Of a DNA stretch of 6,151 bases, positions 5,923-6,151 are shown in pieces. The stretch spans positions 1 to 6,151 of the forward strand of contig CAMCJO010000139.1 of NCBI GenBank assembly GCA_945875135.1, given 5' to 3'. Position 1 is the stretch's first letter, and every line of letters begins with the position of its first letter. The position numbers and the translations under genes were made by a program. The notes beneath the pieces are model-generated. The model had not been told where the DNA came from, did no database searches, and saw only the letters and a program-made list of their open reading frames with translations. Source of the DNA: an uncultured Porphyromonas sp. (GTDB lineage: Bacteria; Bacteroidota; Bacteroidia; Bacteroidales; Porphyromonadaceae).

Positions 5923-6151
5923 ATGCGACATACGCTACGCCTCGTACGGCACCTTTGCATACTATCCTGTATGGGTCTCGCTGCACTAACGGCCCTCACA
6001 GCTCAAAGTGATAGCGAGTGGAAGCCCTGGAACAACTTCTCTCCCTCATTTAGCGTGCAGAGCGATATGCTCTTCTCTCTAGATAACAAAGCTAACGGAT
6101 ACAAGTCTTGGATGGGCAATAGCTACATCACTGGCTCTCTACGCAATAACT
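5923..6151 (+). CDS. N-terminus of a DUF6029-like exported protein, cut by window edge
   Basis: Seventy-six codons are visible before the right edge. Residues 1-28 look like a signal peptide: the basic start MRHTLRLVRH, a hydrophobic core LCILSCMGLAALTAL, and TAQ before the likely cut. A cysteine at 16 is followed by MG, but the preceding residues (CILS) and the long core after it make SPI cleavage after TAQ more likely than lipid attachment. The next part (SPSFSVQSDMLFSLDN, then WMGNSYITGSLRNN) resembles the start of Bacteroidota DUF6029 proteins, which look like outer-membrane beta-barrels. This is a family resemblance from memory over a short stretch. The start at 5923 fits the signal peptide. 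The upstream 80 bp contain T-rich tracts but no clean TAnnTTTG box. Confidence 0.7.
   Translation, partial: MRHTLRLVRHLCILSCMGLAALTALTAQSDSEWKPWNNFSPSFSVQSDMLFSLDNKANGYKSWMGNSYITGSLRNN

Overview
The window looks like a piece of a Bacteroidales chromosome, most probably Porphyromonas or a close relative. The reasons are the protein sequences, two promoter candidates of the Bacteroidota type (TAnnTTTG), no consistent Shine-Dalgarno sequences, and the mix of SPII lipoprotein, TlpA-type thioredoxin and a DUF6029-like outer-membrane protein. The genus is inferred from family resemblance, not from a search.

Left two thirds (1-4227, minus strand, read right to left): a tightly packed operon for the late steps of cobalamin (B12) synthesis. 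The order of transcription is a histidine phosphatase-CobU fusion, CobT, CobS, a stand-alone CobC-type phosphatase, then CobQ, which is cut by the left edge of the window. Gaps are 6, 4 and 5 nt, and the last junction overlaps by 8 nt. CobQ makes cobyric acid from the a,c-diamide. CobU activates adenosylcobinamide to the GDP derivative. CobT makes alpha-ribazole 5'-phosphate. CobS joins the two halves in the membrane. A phosphatase removes the remaining phosphate. No corrin-ring genes and no CobD/CbiB are visible here.

Middle (4228-4490): a divergent intergenic region with a Bacteroidota-type -7 box facing each way. Between the boxes lies an unusual repeat island: nine tandem degenerate 7-mers (TTRGCYN), then 9-bp repeats of two kinds, closed by a perfect 13-bp inverted copy of the 7-mer array. 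No B12 riboswitch box was found in it.

Right third (4491-6151, plus strand): an Ig-like (Big_2) lipoprotein with an unrecognised C-terminal domain, followed 29 nt later by a secreted TlpA/ResA-like thiol-disulfide oxidoreductase. A long two-tier hairpin, probably a terminator, closes this pair. The start of a DUF6029-like exported protein then runs off the right edge.

Most of the window is ordinary metabolism. The points that deserve a second look are the phosphatase-CobU fusion beside a second phosphatase, the repeat island upstream of the cob promoter, and the lipoprotein-thioredoxin pair. I saw nothing that amounts to a clearly new biological system.
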